This document shows positions 1-6,844 of a DNA stretch of 7,401 bases, piece by piece. Each line of letters starts with the position of its first letter. Position 1 is the first letter of the stretch. Location: assembly GCA_003550945.1 (NCBI GenBank), contig PULL01000115.1, positions 1 to 7,401 of the forward strand. The letters are read 5' to 3'. The stretch is from Thioalkalivibrio sp. GTDB lineage: Bacteria; Pseudomonadota; Gammaproteobacteria; Ectothiorhodospirales; Ectothiorhodospiraceae. The position numbers were made by a program, and so were the translations under genes. A model generated the notes under the pieces. It worked only from the letters and a program-made list of their open reading frames with translations, was not told the origin of the DNA and ran no database searches.

Positions 1-837
1 AGGGATGCGAAGGTGACCAGCGACCCCGACACCGCCGCCCAGCATGCAGTCCTCCCCGATATCGGCGCTGCCGGCGATCCCCACGCAGCCGGCCATCACG
101 GTGCGGGCCCCCACCCGAACGTTGTGGGCGACCATGATCAGGTTGTCGAGCTTGGCCCCGTCGCCGATCACGGTATCCTCGATCGCCCCGCGATCGACAC
201 AGGTGTTGGAACCGATCTCGACGTCATCCCCGATAACGACCCGGCCCAACTGGTGGATCTTCACCCACTCCCGGCCGTCCTTCGCGAAGCCGAAGCCGTC
301 GTCGCCGATCACCGCGCCGCTGTGGATCAACACCCGCTGTCCGATCACGCAATCGTGGTGGACGGTCACGTTGGCCAGCAGGCGGCTCGACGCCCCGATG
401 CGGGTGCCCTGCAGCACCACGGTACCGGGGCCGATCTCCACGCCGTCCTCGAGAATCACGCCATCCCCGATCACTGCATTGGCACCGATCCGCACCCCCT
501 CGCCCAACCGCGCGCCGGGATCGACCACGGCACTCGGATGAATCGGCGCGCCACCGGATGGGCGCGGGGCAAACAGGGCGGTCAAACGAGCGTAACTGAG
601 GTGGGGATCGACGCTGATCAGAGCATCGACCGGGCAGTGCTCGCGGTCCTCGCGCCGAAGGATCACCGCAGCCGCACGGGTCCCGCTCAGCTTCTCGCGC
701 TGGCGCGAGTCCGCGAGGAAGCTGATGGTATCCGGCCGAGTGGCATTCAGTGCGCTGACACCACGTATCACGCGCTCGGGATCCCCGCTCAGCTCGAGCG
801 CGAGACGCTCGGCCAGCTCACCCAAACGGTAGTCCAC
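1..837 (-). CDS. lpxD: UDP-3-O-(3-hydroxyacyl)glucosamine N-acyltransferase LpxD (partial, C-terminus missing)
   Basis: LpxD transfers a 3-hydroxyacyl chain from acyl-ACP to the 2-amino group of UDP-3-O-acyl-glucosamine, the third step of lipid A synthesis, in the cytoplasm. The reading frame is open from a GTG at 837 to the left edge, giving 279 residues of a family usually near 340-350. Residues 1-95 form the N-terminal nucleotide-binding domain, with the conserved segment VDPHLSYARL at 77-86. From about residue 98 the protein shows hexapeptide repeats of a left-handed beta helix. Family landmarks are GFGFAKDGREWVKI (181-194), VDRGAIEDT (214-222) and VAHNV with the expected catalytic histidine H238, plus H275 in AGHLRIP. 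At residue 46 a Gln replaces the Tyr usual in the SFLxxxxY stretch. The GTG start is fixed by a strong Shine-Dalgarno sequence and by alignment with the E. coli N-terminus. The gene follows ispH by 55 bp with no visible terminator, so cotranscription is inferred. LpxD is usually found beside fabZ and lpxA, so this could be a second copy. Confidence 0.93.
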   Translation of the reverse strand, partial: MDYRLGELAERLALELSGDPERVIRGVSALNATRPDTISFLADSRQREKLSGTRAAAVILRREDREHCPVDALISVDPHLSYARLTALFAPRPSGGAPIHPSAVVDPGARLGEGVRIGANAVIGDGVILEDGVEIGPGTVVLQGTRIGASSRLLANVTVHHDCVIGQRVLIHSGAVIGDDGFGFAKDGREWVKIHQLGRVVIGDDVEIGSNTCVDRGAIEDTVIGDGAKLDNLIMVAHNVRVGARTVMAGCVGIAGSADIGEDCMLGGGVGVAGHLRIP

Positions 838-841
838 GTTG

Positions 842-848
842 CCTCCTT
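842..848 (-). promoter_or_regulatory. Shine-Dalgarno sequence of lpxD
   Basis: The minus strand reads AAGGAGG here, four bases (GCAAC region) before the GTG at 837. This near-perfect anti-16S match decides the GTG start, because no ATG lies nearby in frame and the encoded N-terminus (VDYRLGELAERL) matches where LpxD proteins begin. Confidence 0.8.
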
Positions 849-892
849 CCGGCCGCGGCTTGGTAAGGTAGATTGTCCCGGTCGCCGTGGCT

Positions 893-1831
893 TCAGGCCC
901 GGCGCAACGCCTGTGGCAGCGAGAAAACCACGGTTTCCTCCCGGCCCGAGACCTCGGTCACCCGCTCGACACCGCGCTGGCGCAGGAATTCGATGAGTTC
1001 CTGCACGAGGACTTCCGGTGCCGACGCCCCCGCAGTGACCCCGATGTGCTGGCGTCCCACCAGCCATTGTGGATCCACGTTGGCGGGTCCGTCGACAAGA
1101 TGGGACTCGACGCCTGCGCGGGTCCCGATCTCGCGCAGGCGATTCGAATTCGAGCTGTTGCGCGAACCCACCACCAGCAACAGGTCGCACTGCTGCACCA
1201 GCGACTTCACGGCGTCCTGCCGATTCTGCGTCGCGTAGCAGATATCCATCTTGCGCGGGCCTTCGATCGCCGGGAAGCGCTCGCGCAACGCGTCGATGAT
1301 CTCGGCGGTGTCGTCCATCGAGAGCGTGGTCTGGCTCACGTAGGCCAGCCGCTCGGGATGGTCGATCTTCAGGTCCGCCACATCCGCCGGAGATTCGACC
1401 AGCAACATGCGCCCACCGTGCTGCCCGTCGAACTGCCCGAGCGTACCCTCAACCTCCGGGTGGCCCGCGTGTCCGATCAGTACGACCTCGCGGCCCTCTT
1501 TTGCATACCGGATGACCTCGCCGTGCACCTTGGTCACCAGTGGGCAAGTGGCGTCGAAGACCGTAAGCCCGCGCTGCCGCGCCTCCTCCTGCACACGCTT
1601 CGGAACGCCGTGAGCCGAGAAGACAACCACCTGCCCCTCGGGGACCTCTTCGAGTTCCTCCACGAAAATCACGCCCGAAGCGCGCAGGCGGTCGACCACA
1701 TGCCGGTTGTGCACGACCTCGTGGCGCACGTAAAGGGGCGCCCCGTGGATCTCCAGGGCGCGTTCGACGATTTCGATTGCCCGCTCGACACCCGCGCAAA
1801 AACCCCTCGGATTGGCCAGATGGATTTCCAT
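893..1831 (-). CDS. ispH: 4-hydroxy-3-methylbut-2-enyl diphosphate reductase IspH (LytB)
   Basis: IspH is the cytoplasmic iron-sulfur enzyme that reduces HMBPP to IPP and DMAPP, the last step of the MEP isoprenoid pathway. The product is 312 residues, close to the E. coli protein (316). The three cluster cysteines are present at C12 (NPRGFCAGVERA), C96 (VFDATCPLVTKVH) and C198 (MDICYATQNRQDAV). Substrate-binding histidines H41, H74 (FSAHGVPK) and H124, the proton-relay glutamate E126 (HPEVEGT) and the SQTT threonines near 168 are all seen, as is VVGSRNSSNSNRL at 220-232, so the enzyme should be active. The ATG at 1831 is chosen because MEIHLANPRGFCAG is the canonical N-terminus. An in-frame ATG further upstream (1894) would add 21 non-conserved residues inside fkpB. 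A GGAG lies 9 bases before the start, within the last codons of fkpB. It is the second-to-last gene of the string, starting 4 bp after the fkpB stop. Confidence 0.98.
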   Translation of the reverse strand: MEIHLANPRGFCAGVERAIEIVERALEIHGAPLYVRHEVVHNRHVVDRLRASGVIFVEELEEVPEGQVVVFSAHGVPKRVQEEARQRGLTVFDATCPLVTKVHGEVIRYAKEGREVVLIGHAGHPEVEGTLGQFDGQHGGRMLLVESPADVADLKIDHPERLAYVSQTTLSMDDTAEIIDALRERFPAIEGPRKMDICYATQNRQDAVKSLVQQCDLLLVVGSRNSSNSNRLREIGTRAGVESHLVDGPANVDPQWLVGRQHIGVTAGASAPEVLVQELIEFLRQRGVERVTEVSGREETVVFSLPQALRRA

Positions 1832-1835
1832 GAAT

Positions 1836-2297
1836 TCAGTCTCCGTCGCCCGACGAGACAGTCGGTGCGTCACTGCCGACCTCGAGGATTTCAACGATGA
1901 AGCGGAAGGCCTGACCGGCCAGCGGGTGGTTGAAGTCCACGGTCACGGAGTCCTCCGCGATACTGACGATGCGACCGGGTACGGCGTCGCCGGCCGGGGT
2001 GTTGAACTCGTAGATCATGCCGGGTTCGAGCGGCATATTCTCAGGGAACGCGGCGCGTTCGAGATCCTGCACCGCAGCCTTCACCGGGAAGGGGAACACG
2101 GTTCCGGGCGCGATCGCAAATTCCCGTTGCTCACCCGCCTCCAACCCCAGCAGGTGCCGCTCCAGACCGGGCTCCAGCGTGCCGTCCCCCAGCACGAACT
2201 CCAGCGGATCGTCGCCCGAGCTATCGGCCACGAACCCGTCCTCGAACTCCAGGTTGTAGTGCATCCGAACCCGGGTACCGCTGGCGATTACGCTCAT
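1836..2297 (-). CDS. fkpB: FKBP-type peptidyl-prolyl cis-trans isomerase, SlyD/SlpA-like
   Basis: The 153-residue product belongs to the SlyD-like FKBP family and matches the FkpB (SlpA) type by size (E. coli 149) and by location between lspA and ispH. It should be a cytoplasmic prolyl isomerase with chaperone activity. Visible parts are the first FKBP strands (RVRMHYNLEFEDGFVADSS, 9-27), the turn segment LEPGLERHLLGLEAGE (41-56), an inserted flap of about residues 70-120, and the signature VTVDFNHPLAG (118-128) followed by the last strand FRFIVEILEV. It lacks the His/Cys-rich metal-binding tail of SlyD. The stretch that commonly reads AFG after the EP/D residues is here TVFPFP (66-71), a departure at the edge of the proline-binding pocket. 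The start at 2297 overlaps the lspA stop as ATGA, and a GAGG lies 8 bases upstream inside lspA, which suggests translational coupling. Confidence 0.95.
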   Translation of the reverse strand: MSVIASGTRVRMHYNLEFEDGFVADSSGDDPLEFVLGDGTLEPGLERHLLGLEAGEQREFAIAPGTVFPFPVKAAVQDLERAAFPENMPLEPGMIYEFNTPAGDAVPGRIVSIAEDSVTVDFNHPLAGQAFRFIVEILEVGSDAPTVSSGDGD

Positions 2298-2800
2298 GAC
2301 CGCGGCCTCGAATCGATCGGGCACTGCTCGGCACACATCGCGATCACCAGGAACAGCGCACCGACCGTGATCGCCGCATCGGCGACGTTGAAGGCGGGCC
2401 AGTGCAGCCCGGCGAAGTGGAAGTCGAGGAAATCCACGACCATCCCCACGCGGATCCGGTCCACGAGATTGCCGATCGCACCACCCAGAATCAGTCCGAG
2501 CGAAGCCACCTGCACCCAGGCCTGCCTCGGCAGCCGCGCGAGCCAACCGACGATCAGCAGCCCGACACCCAGCGCGACCGCCGACAGCGCCCAGCGCTGC
2601 CAGCCGCCGGCCGTGCTGAACAGGCTGAAAGCCGCGCCCGGGTTGTAGACCAGGGTCAGGTTGAAAAAGCTCGTCACCTCCACCGGCGCATACAGGGTCA
2701 GCGCCCTCTCGGCCCAGAGCTTCGTGACCTGGTCGATCACCAGCACCAGCCCCGCGACGCTCAACCCCGGAAAAAACCCGCTGGCGACCCGTCCGATCAT
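2294..2800 (-). CDS. lspA: Lipoprotein signal peptidase (signal peptidase II)
   Basis: LspA is the inner-membrane aspartyl protease that cleaves the signal peptide of diacylglyceryl-modified prolipoproteins just before the lipid-bearing cysteine. The product is 168 residues, a typical length. Four hydrophobic segments are visible, at about residues 10-28, 68-88, 97-113 and 134-155. The conserved boxes are VIDQVTK (21-27), NPGAAFS (53-59), GGAIGNLVDRI (106-116) and FNVADAAI (137-144). The two catalytic aspartates fall at D114 and D141, the same numbers as in E. coli. The start at 2800 is chosen over an upstream in-frame ATG (2854) because MIGRVASGF leads directly into the first membrane segment, and AGAGG lies 8 bases before it. 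The ATG shares bases with the ileS stop and the TGA shares bases with the fkpB start (ATGA at both ends), so translation is probably coupled on both sides. Confidence 0.98.
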   Translation of the reverse strand: MIGRVASGFFPGLSVAGLVLVIDQVTKLWAERALTLYAPVEVTSFFNLTLVYNPGAAFSLFSTAGGWQRWALSAVALGVGLLIVGWLARLPRQAWVQVASLGLILGGAIGNLVDRIRVGMVVDFLDFHFAGLHWPAFNVADAAITVGALFLVIAMCAEQCPIDSRPRS

Positions 2801-5637
2801 GCGTAACGCCTCTCTTCTCCCGGACCGGAGACGTTCTCCACGCAGCGCCCGCACAGTTCCGGATGCTCGTGGTGAGAGCCCACGTCAGGACGGCGGTGCC
2901 AGCAGCGTACGCACTTCGGATGCCCACTCCTGCGCACCACGACGAACAGGTTGGACCCGTCCTCCAGCACCACGGGGGTGACACCCTCCGGTGGTGTTTC
3001 GACGACCACACGTGCATCCGAGGTGATCAGCACGAAGCGCAGCTCGTCACCCAATCGCTCCAGCAGCGCCGCGGTGGCGCCGCCGACGTGGAGGTCGATC
3101 TCGGCGTTCAGCGAACCGCCGATGCCCTGTTCGTTACGCGCGACCTCGATGGCGCGCGCGACATGGGTGCGCACTTCGAGCACCCGGTCCCAGTCAGCGG
3201 CCGAAAAGACCGCGTCTGCCGCCAGCGGCTGCAGGCCCTCGTACCACTGCGAAAACAGCACGCTTTCCGCGCGTTCCCCGGGCAGCAAGGCCCAGATCTC
3301 CTCCGCGGTGAAGCTCAGGATCGGTGCGATCCAGCGGGTCAGCGCTTCGGCCACGTGATGCATTGCGGTCTGCGCCGAACGCCGCGCGCGACTTTCAGAC
3401 GGAGTGGTGTACTGGCGGTCCTTGATCACGTCGAGATAGAAGCTGCCCAGCTCCACCGAGCAGAAGTTGTGCACCCGCTGGTAGATCTGGTGGAACTGGT
3501 AACCCTCGTAGGCAGCGGTCACCCGGTTCTGCACGCCAAGGGCACGGTCGACGATCCAGCGGTCCAGTGGCAGCAACTGATCCATCGGCAGTGCGTCGCG
3601 CGCGGGATCAAAGCCGTTGAGGTTCGCGAGCAGGAAGCGCGCGGTGTTGCGGATGCGCCGGTAGGCATCGGCCGTACGCTCCAGGATTCCCTGCGAGATC
3701 GCCATCTCACCGGAGAAGTCGGTCGCGGCCACCCACAGACGCAGGATGTCCGCGCCCAGCGTCGACACCACCTCCTGCGGCGCGACGACGTTGCCGCGCG
3801 ACTTCGACATCTTCTCGCCCTTCTCGTCCACGGTGAACCCGTGGGTGAGCACCGCCCGGTACGGAGCGGCACCGTGCATCGCGACGCTGGTCAGCAGGCT
3901 GGACTGGAACCAGCCGCGGTGCTGATCGGAACCCTCCAGGTACAGATCAGCCGGCAATCCCAGCTCCGGCCTTTTCCCGGTGACCGTGAAATGGGTGACC
4001 CCGGAGTCGAACCAGACATCCAGTGTATCGCCCAGCTTAAGGTATTGCGCGGCCTCGTCTTCGCCGAGCAGATCCTTCGGCTCGAGCGCGAACCAGGCCT
4101 CGATGCCCTCCTGCTCCACCCGCTGCGCGACTTCCTCCAGCAGCTCGGGCGTGCGCGGGTGCAGACGTCCGGACTCCCGGTGCACGAACAGCGGGATCGG
4201 CACACCCCAGTTGCGCTGGCGCGAGATGCACCAGTCCGGCCGGTTTTCCACCATTCCGTGAATGCGCGCCTCCCCCCAGTCCGGCAGCCAGCGCGTGTCC
4301 GCGATCGCGCGCAGCGCATCCTCACGCAGACCCGCGCGGTCCATGCTGATGAACCACTGCGGCGTGGCCCGGAAGATGGTTGGCGTCTTGTGCCGCCAGC
4401 AGTGCGGGTAGCTGTGGTGGAACTTCTCGACCACCACCAGGTTGCCGCCTTCGCGCAATACGTCGACCACGTGCGCGTTCGCCTGGTGCACGTTCTCGCC
4501 GGCGAAGAACGGGGTGCCCGGAAGAAAGCGGCCGTCCGGCCCGACCGGGTTGTCGACCGGCAGGCCATAGCGCTGGCCCACCACGTAGTCGTCCTGGCCG
4601 TGCCCTGGTGCGGTGTGCACGCAGCCGGTGCCCGACTCGGTGGTCACGTGATCGCCGAGGATCACCGGGACCTCCCGTTCCACGAAGGGGTGGCGCAGGG
4701 TCAGGCCCTCCAGGCTACTGCCGTCGGCCCGCCCGACGACCACGCCGTCCCCGAGCTGGTAGCGCTCGAGGCAGGCGTCGAGCAGTTCCTCCGCCAGCAG
4801 CAACCGCTCGCGCTCGAACTGCACCAGCACGTAGGTCAGCGCCGGGTTCAGCGCGACCGCCTGGTTGGCCGGCAGTGTCCACGCGGTCGTGGTCCAGATC
4901 ACCACGCTCACCGGCCCGTGGGATTCGCCCTCAAGATCCATCCGCCGCAGCAGGTCGATTTCGTCGGTGACCTGGAAGCGCACGTCGACCGCAAGCGAAA
5001 TCTTTTCCTCGTACTCGACCTCGGCCTCGGCCAGCGCCGACCCGCAGTCCACGCACCAGTGCACGGGCTTCTCGCCCATCTGCACGTGGTCGCGGGCCAT
5101 GATCCGCCCGAACGCGCGGATGATGTCGGCCTCGATGCGGTAATCCATCGTCAGGTAGGGGTGATCCCAGTCGGCCAGCACCCCCAGGCGCTGGAAATCG
5201 GCACTCTGGCCCGCCACCTGCTCGGCCGCGTATTCGCGACAGGCGGCCCGGAAGGCTGCCGGGTCCACGTCCTTGCCCGCCTTGCCGAGGTTCTGCTCGA
5301 CCTTCAGCTCGATCGGCAGGCCGTGGCAGTCCCACCCGGGCACGAACGGGGCGTCGAACCCGGACAGCGTGCGGCTCTTGGTGATGAAGTCCTTCAGGAT
5401 CTTGTTCACCGCGTGCCCAACGTGGATCGACCCGTTCGCATACGGCGGGCCATCCGCGAGCACGAAGCGGGGGCGGTCGGCGCAGTGCTCGCGCAGCCGG
5501 GCGTAGCGGCCGGCGGCGGTCCATTCGGCCACCCACCCCGGCTCGCGCTCCGCGAGGTTGGCCCGCATCGGGAACGCGGTCTCCGGGAGGTTCAGCGTGT
5601 CCTTGTAGGGATTCGGCGGAGGCGGTTTTCTGGCCAT
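2797..5637 (-). CDS. ileS: Isoleucyl-tRNA synthetase
   Basis: This class I aminoacyl-tRNA synthetase charges tRNA-Ile and edits misactivated valine, in the cytoplasm. It has 946 residues, against 938 in E. coli. The Rossmann catalytic core carries PYANGSIHVGH (65-75), where HVGH is the HIGH signature, and GEKMSKS (607-613). The inserted CP1 editing domain (about 200-400) shows WTTTAWTLP (248-256) and the hydrolytic-pocket stretch TGCVHTAPGHGQDDY (337-351). The tRNA-binding helical domain (about 650-830) follows. A C-terminal zinc finger has C909, C912, C929 and C932 (CVRCW and CGRCV), the form found in the bacterial-type enzyme. The ATG at 5637 gives the usual N-terminus with YKDTLNLPETAFPMRANL at 11-28. 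Its Shine-Dalgarno is weak (GGAA). It starts 19 bp after ribF and ends in an ATGA overlap with lspA. No T-box leader is seen, as expected for this group. Confidence 0.99.
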   Translation of the reverse strand: MARKPPPPNPYKDTLNLPETAFPMRANLAEREPGWVAEWTAAGRYARLREHCADRPRFVLADGPPYANGSIHVGHAVNKILKDFITKSRTLSGFDAPFVPGWDCHGLPIELKVEQNLGKAGKDVDPAAFRAACREYAAEQVAGQSADFQRLGVLADWDHPYLTMDYRIEADIIRAFGRIMARDHVQMGEKPVHWCVDCGSALAEAEVEYEEKISLAVDVRFQVTDEIDLLRRMDLEGESHGPVSVVIWTTTAWTLPANQAVALNPALTYVLVQFERERLLLAEELLDACLERYQLGDGVVVGRADGSSLEGLTLRHPFVEREVPVILGDHVTTESGTGCVHTAPGHGQDDYVVGQRYGLPVDNPVGPDGRFLPGTPFFAGENVHQANAHVVDVLREGGNLVVVEKFHHSYPHCWRHKTPTIFRATPQWFISMDRAGLREDALRAIADTRWLPDWGEARIHGMVENRPDWCISRQRNWGVPIPLFVHRESGRLHPRTPELLEEVAQRVEQEGIEAWFALEPKDLLGEDEAAQYLKLGDTLDVWFDSGVTHFTVTGKRPELGLPADLYLEGSDQHRGWFQSSLLTSVAMHGAAPYRAVLTHGFTVDEKGEKMSKSRGNVVAPQEVVSTLGADILRLWVAATDFSGEMAISQGILERTADAYRRIRNTARFLLANLNGFDPARDALPMDQLLPLDRWIVDRALGVQNRVTAAYEGYQFHQIYQRVHNFCSVELGSFYLDVIKDRQYTTPSESRARRSAQTAMHHVAEALTRWIAPILSFTAEEIWALLPGERAESVLFSQWYEGLQPLAADAVFSAADWDRVLEVRTHVARAIEVARNEQGIGGSLNAEIDLHVGGATAALLERLGDELRFVLITSDARVVVETPPEGVTPVVLEDGSNLFVVVRRSGHPKCVRCWHRRPDVGSHHEHPELCGRCVENVSGPGEERRYA

Positions 5638-5656
5638 GGGGATTCCGGTGCGCCGG

Positions 5657-6604
5657 TCAGGCCGGCTGCTTCAGGGATGGGTTCGCGAATACGGCACGAG
5701 CCGCGTCGGCGTCGCGGGCGATCTGCGCCTTCAGCGCATCCAGGGACTCGAAGCGCTGCTCGCCCCGGATGTTCGCAAGCGGTTCGAACCGGACCAGTTT
5801 TCCGTAGAGGTCCGGAGATGCATCGAGCACGTGCGCCTCCAGGCGCTGCTCGGTGCCGGCAACGGTGGGGCGCCAGCCGATGTTCGTCACCGACGGGAAG
5901 ACCTCGCCATCCCGGGTGAACAGCCAGCCGGCGAACACGCCACGCAGAGCCATCGGCTGCTGCCCCAGCCGCACGTTGGCGGTCGGAAAACCGATCAGGC
6001 GGCCGCGCTTGTCCCCGTGGGAGACCCGCCCGCAGATGCCGTAGCGGCGCCCGAGCAGGCTCTCGACCCGCTCGAAGTCACCGTCCTGCGCCGCGGCGCG
6101 CACGCGCGTGCTGCTGATCCTGCCGTTCCCGTCGGACAGCGTGGGGGTCGATTCGACGCTGAAACCAAGCTCCTTTCCCATACGCTCGAGCAGCGCATAA
6201 TCGCCTCCGCGCCCCTTGCCGAAGCGGAAGTCGTCACCGATCAGCACATGGCGGGTGCCCAGCGTCCGGTGCAGCACCTGTTCGACGAAGTCTTCCGCCG
6301 GCACGCTCGCAAGCGGTGCGCCAAAGCGCATCAGCCAGACCGCATCCAACCCGGTGGTGCGCAGAAAATCGACCCGGTCGCGCAGGCGCTGCAGCCTTCC
6401 CGGTGCCCGCTCGGGTGCGAAGAACTCCAGCGGCAGGGGTTCGAAGGTGATCAGCACGGAGGGCGTACGCAACTGGTCGGCGGCCGCAAGCAGACGCGAG
6501 ACCACCGCCTGGTGGCCGCGATGGAACCCGTCGAAATTGCCGATGGTGACCGCCGCCTCCGAAAACACCGGGTTGCGATGGTTCACGCCGCGCAACAGCC
6601 GCAT
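5657..6604 (-). CDS. ribF: Bifunctional riboflavin kinase / FMN adenylyltransferase (FAD synthetase)
   Basis: RibF phosphorylates riboflavin to FMN and adenylates FMN to FAD in the cytoplasm. The 315-residue product matches the bacterial bifunctional form (E. coli 313). The N-terminal adenylyltransferase domain (about 1-180) has the nucleotide-binding box GNFDGFHRGH (22-31), GDDFRFGKGRGGD (123-135) and ISSTRVR (163-169). The C-terminal flavokinase domain (about 185-310) has GRLIGFPTAN (201-210), NIGWRPTV (241-248) and the LEAHVLD...DLYG stretch near 265-278 that holds the expected catalytic glutamate. The start at 6604 gives MRLLRGVNH, which aligns with E. coli RibF. A longer reading from 6739 would add 45 residues of non-conserved sequence that run through the likely promoter. 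A GAGG lies only two bases before the ATG, so the usable Shine-Dalgarno may be the weaker GGA nine bases upstream. It is the first gene after the gap below murJ and probably heads the ribF-ileS-lspA-fkpB-ispH transcript. Confidence 0.98.
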   Translation of the reverse strand: MRLLRGVNHRNPVFSEAAVTIGNFDGFHRGHQAVVSRLLAAADQLRTPSVLITFEPLPLEFFAPERAPGRLQRLRDRVDFLRTTGLDAVWLMRFGAPLASVPAEDFVEQVLHRTLGTRHVLIGDDFRFGKGRGGDYALLERMGKELGFSVESTPTLSDGNGRISSTRVRAAAQDGDFERVESLLGRRYGICGRVSHGDKRGRLIGFPTANVRLGQQPMALRGVFAGWLFTRDGEVFPSVTNIGWRPTVAGTEQRLEAHVLDASPDLYGKLVRFEPLANIRGEQRFESLDALKAQIARDADAARAVFANPSLKQPA

Positions 6605-6630
6605 GACCTCAGATCCGCGCAAAAGCGGGA

Positions 6631-6659
6631 AGTATACCCCGCGCTGGCTGCGACCACAC
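6631..6659 (-). promoter_or_regulatory. Candidate sigma70-type promoter for ribF
   Basis: On the minus strand TATACT occupies 6636-6631, differing from TATAAT at one position, inside otherwise very GC-rich sequence. The hexamer 17 bases upstream (GTGTGG, 6659-6654) matches TTGACA poorly, and no extended -10 TG is present. Initiation about 7 bases downstream would leave a leader of roughly 20 bases before the ribF ATG. The -10 box is seen directly. Promoter activity is inferred from its position before the first gene of the tight cluster. Confidence 0.45.
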
Positions 6660-6710
6660 CCGACACCCCAGCGGTTCGCGGTTACTCCTGTCAACCGGCA
6701 TGGCTCCGGA

Positions 6711-6726
6711 TCACCCCGAAGGATGA
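6711..6726 (-). other. UUCG-capped hairpin upstream of ribF
   Basis: Read on the minus strand the sequence is TCATCC-TTCG-GGGTGA. As RNA it would form a six-pair stem with one G·U pair, closed by C(UUCG)G, an exceptionally stable tetraloop. No U-tract follows, so it is not a canonical intrinsic terminator. It could stabilise the 3' end of a murJ transcript or simply be chance. Confidence 0.35.
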
Positions 6727-6734
6727 CAATTCCA

Positions 6735-6811
6735 GCCACGGATGGACACCGGTTAACACGGATAGGGCTTCAATCAAACAATATCCGTGTCCATCCGTGC
6801 CCATCCGTGGC
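6735..6811. repeat. Decamer-unit inverted repeat (extragenic palindromic element)
   Basis: Two 30-bp arms (6735-6764 and 6782-6811) are inverted copies matching at 25 of 30 positions, separated by 17 bp. Each arm is itself three units spaced exactly 10 bp apart. CACGGAT begins at 6737 and 6757, with a degenerate CACCGGT at 6747. Its complement ATCCGTG begins at 6783, 6793 and 6803. A transcript from either strand could fold into a long hairpin. A T6 run follows four bases after the right arm on the plus strand. The arrangement resembles CACGGAT-type interspersed repeats that I recall from many GC-rich proteobacterial genomes, but the copy number here cannot be judged from one copy. No transposase, and no clear target duplication, is seen. 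Confidence 0.8.
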
Positions 6812-6844
6812 TATGTTTTTTCGCGCGGACGCCCGCAGGGAGGA

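Noticed and set aside
13..996. Plus-strand open frame of 327 codons rich in His, Asp and Ala with apparent periodicity.
   Set aside because: The periodic D/H/G pattern is the antisense image of the LpxD hexapeptide repeats. The minus strand encodes clear LpxD.
887..1900. Plus-strand open frame of 337 codons opposite ispH.
   Set aside because: It is a shadow of ispH, whose cluster cysteines and active-site motifs are all on the minus strand.
1836..3017. A minus-strand frame of 393 codons that could suggest a longer FkpB fused to upstream sequence.
   Set aside because: The part before 2297 runs out of frame through lspA and the end of ileS and has no family similarity. The fkpB start at 2297 has its own Shine-Dalgarno and the canonical N-terminus.
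2863..5919. A very long open frame (1018 codons) on the plus strand opposite ileS.
   Set aside because: It is the complement-frame shadow of a GC-rich gene with strong codon bias. Its composition (very rich in Arg, His, Val, Gln) looks unlike a folded protein, and ileS on the other strand is unmistakable.
6689..6694. A perfect TTGACA -35 hexamer on the minus strand upstream of ribF.
   Set aside because: No -10-like hexamer lies 16-18 bases downstream (the sequence there is CTGGGG or similar), and the TATACT box is 52 bases away.
6735..6811. A CRISPR array.
   Set aside because: The units are 7-10 bp with no unique spacers of regular length, and they are arranged as an inverted pair rather than direct repeats with spacers.
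6735..6820. An intrinsic terminator formed by the inverted repeat and T6 run.
   Set aside because: The T-run follows the stem only on the plus strand, where no gene ends. On the minus strand, the direction of murJ, it is an A-run preceding the stem.
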